This document shows, in pieces, positions 63,249 through 64,000 of a stretch of 64,000 nucleotides of DNA. Position 1 is the first letter of the stretch; each line of letters begins with the position of its first letter. The DNA is taken from the NCBI GenBank assembly GCA_900543585.1, contig UQRP01000005.1, positions 1 through 64,000 of the forward strand, read 5' to 3'. The translations under genes were made by a program, and so were the position numbers. The DNA comes from an uncultured Prevotella sp. GTDB taxonomy: Bacteria; Bacteroidota; Bacteroidia; Bacteroidales; Bacteroidaceae. A model generated the notes under the pieces. That model was not told the DNA's origin. It ran no database searches and was given only the letters and a program-made list of their open reading frames with translations.

Positions 63249-63848
63249 ATGAATATTAATTACGAAGTACACGAGATTGAGAATGCTCAAGGTAGGGGTG
63301 AGGCAAGAGCCTATGTGTCTTTGAGAACGTCTAAGTCTAAAACCATCGATGAGATGTCAGACATGATAGAGCGCGCAACGACAGTTACGGCAGGCGATGT
63401 CAAAGCTGTGATGTCTGAGTTCTGCCATGTTGCTGTTGGTGAGCTTTCTTCTGGCTGCAGGGTTCATATTCCCGGCCTTGGTTATCTTTCTCTCTCTGCC
63501 GCCTATGCGAAGACGGAGAATAATGGAAATGGTGAGATCACAGGTAAGGACATTTTTGTACGGAGTATCAGGTTTAAGCCTGAGGCGAGGTTCCTTTCTG
63601 GCGTTCGTAAGCGGTCGAGTTTTAGAAAGTCGCGGGGCACTTCTGTCTCCGTGCGCTATCGTGATGTCGACATCTGGCAGGCTGTCTCAGACTATCTGTC
63701 AACCCATGATTTTGTCACGCGGCGTATTATGTGTGAGCAGTTCGGGCTGAGTGACTATATGGCCGCGCGTTGGCTTGACGTTTTTGTTGCATCCCAGCGC
63801 CTGGCTGTTCACAAGATAGGACGGCAAAAAGTGTACAGAAGGAAGTAA
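63249..63848 (+). CDS. HU-like (HU-HIG) DNA-binding protein with extra C-terminal domain
   Basis: The first 120 residues match the HU-like domain of Bacteroidetes DNA-binding proteins (INYEVHEIENAQGRGEARAY, SKTIDEMSDMIERATTVTAGD, CRVHIPGLGYLSLSA). A basic serine/arginine-rich linker (about 120-138) leads to a 60-residue C-terminal domain predicted to be helical with a wing-like end (DIWQAVSDYLSTHDFVTRRI then MCEQFGLSDYMAARWLDVFV), resembling a winged helix. I start at ATG 63249; an earlier ATG at 63174 lies upstream of the promoter. It probably binds and bends DNA as a nucleoid protein. The repeat array 142 bases upstream is a candidate target, but that is speculation. Confidence 0.75.
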   Translation: MNINYEVHEIENAQGRGEARAYVSLRTSKSKTIDEMSDMIERATTVTAGDVKAVMSEFCHVAVGELSSGCRVHIPGLGYLSLSAAYAKTENNGNGEITGKDIFVRSIRFKPEARFLSGVRKRSSFRKSRGTSVSVRYRDVDIWQAVSDYLSTHDFVTRRIMCEQFGLSDYMAARWLDVFVASQRLAVHKIGRQKVYRRK

Positions 63849-64000
63849 CTCCTACTACTTTGTCTGAAACTAAATATTGGTATAGGCTGTAAGGTGGGTT
63901 AAGGTAGGTGTTGTGTTTGATAATAAGAAAAAAAATATTGGTGGCTGGTTGATACGATAGTTTTTCGTAAAAACAGCAAAGCCCTAAGACCGGTGATTAT
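63849..64000. other. AT-rich tail without a recognisable gene
   Basis: The last 150 bases hold no gene that can be supported. An AT-rich tract (63930-63945) and a G/T-rich run (63891-63912, resembling the one at 2970) are visible; TTTTTCGTAAAAA (63961-63973) is a near-palindrome. A following gene may start beyond the window edge. Confidence 0.5.

Overview
This 64 kb window is an ordinary chromosomal stretch from a Bacteroidales bacterium, most likely a member of the Prevotellaceae (Prevotella sensu lato). The evidence is the promoter style (TAnnTTTG -7 boxes with a TTTG or TTG about 19-20 bases upstream), starts without Shine-Dalgarno sequences, the ssb-gldE and gldB gliding/type IX secretion genes, the fused lpxC-fabZ gene, a class III fructose bisphosphatase, and protein families largely restricted to this phylum (DUF4494, a BT_0820-like HAD enzyme, HU-HIG DNA-binding proteins). 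I cannot name a species.

Layout. 1-3.5 kb is the disturbed part: the 5' part of an IS1182-type transposase runs off the left edge, followed by a gene-free stretch with hairpins, a WalJ-like hydrolase, a small lipoprotein, a 22-bp repeat array, and two 5'-truncated gene remnants meeting at a breakpoint. 3.5-16.6 kb holds uvrA, an HtrA protease, the RNase P RNA gene, a membrane protein, a YkvA protein, dinB, a chromosomal Rep_3-type initiator, a DUF4494 protein, a YggS-type PLP protein, purA, hisS and a Fur regulator. 16.6-26.8 kb holds a C11 protease and valS, then mazG, an NlpE-like lipoprotein, rnz, a mini sorting-domain protein, an L,D-transpeptidase, an ECF sigma factor and prs. 26.8-34.7 kb holds nspC, a tRNA-Gly, ssb-gldE-PPTase, gldB and a DPP4 peptidase.

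34.7-36.9 kb is the most system-like cassette: a secreted small protein, an HPr-kinase-like ATPase, an S24/S26 protease and a PqqD-like peptide-binding protein in one leftward operon, a combination known from ribosomal-peptide maturation loci but here without a visible precursor or cyclase. 37-47.5 kb is a long rightward run: hisH-hisA-hisF-hisIE-ftsE-lysC-lysA, two glycosyltransferase-like genes (one apparently lacking its second domain) and fbp. 47.6-51.5 kb runs leftward: rpe with a 45-residue gene in front, rny, zapA, a ZapB-like coiled coil and an unknown protein. 51.6-54 kb is rfbA, a HAD enzyme and fmt. 54-62.8 kb runs leftward: a PIF1-like helicase with a TPR tail, PBP1A, miaA, lpxA, lpxC-fabZ and lpxD. 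The window ends with an HU-like protein carrying an extra C-terminal domain.

The most unusual DNA feature is a dispersed family of tandem arrays with an exact 22-bp period at three intergenic sites (about 2.9, 28.2 and 63.0 kb). Each unit carries two palindromes, a GGCAWATGCC core and a GATATC-like core, whose centres lie 11 bp apart, so a palindrome centre recurs every helical turn. No CRISPR array, prophage or conjugative element was seen.
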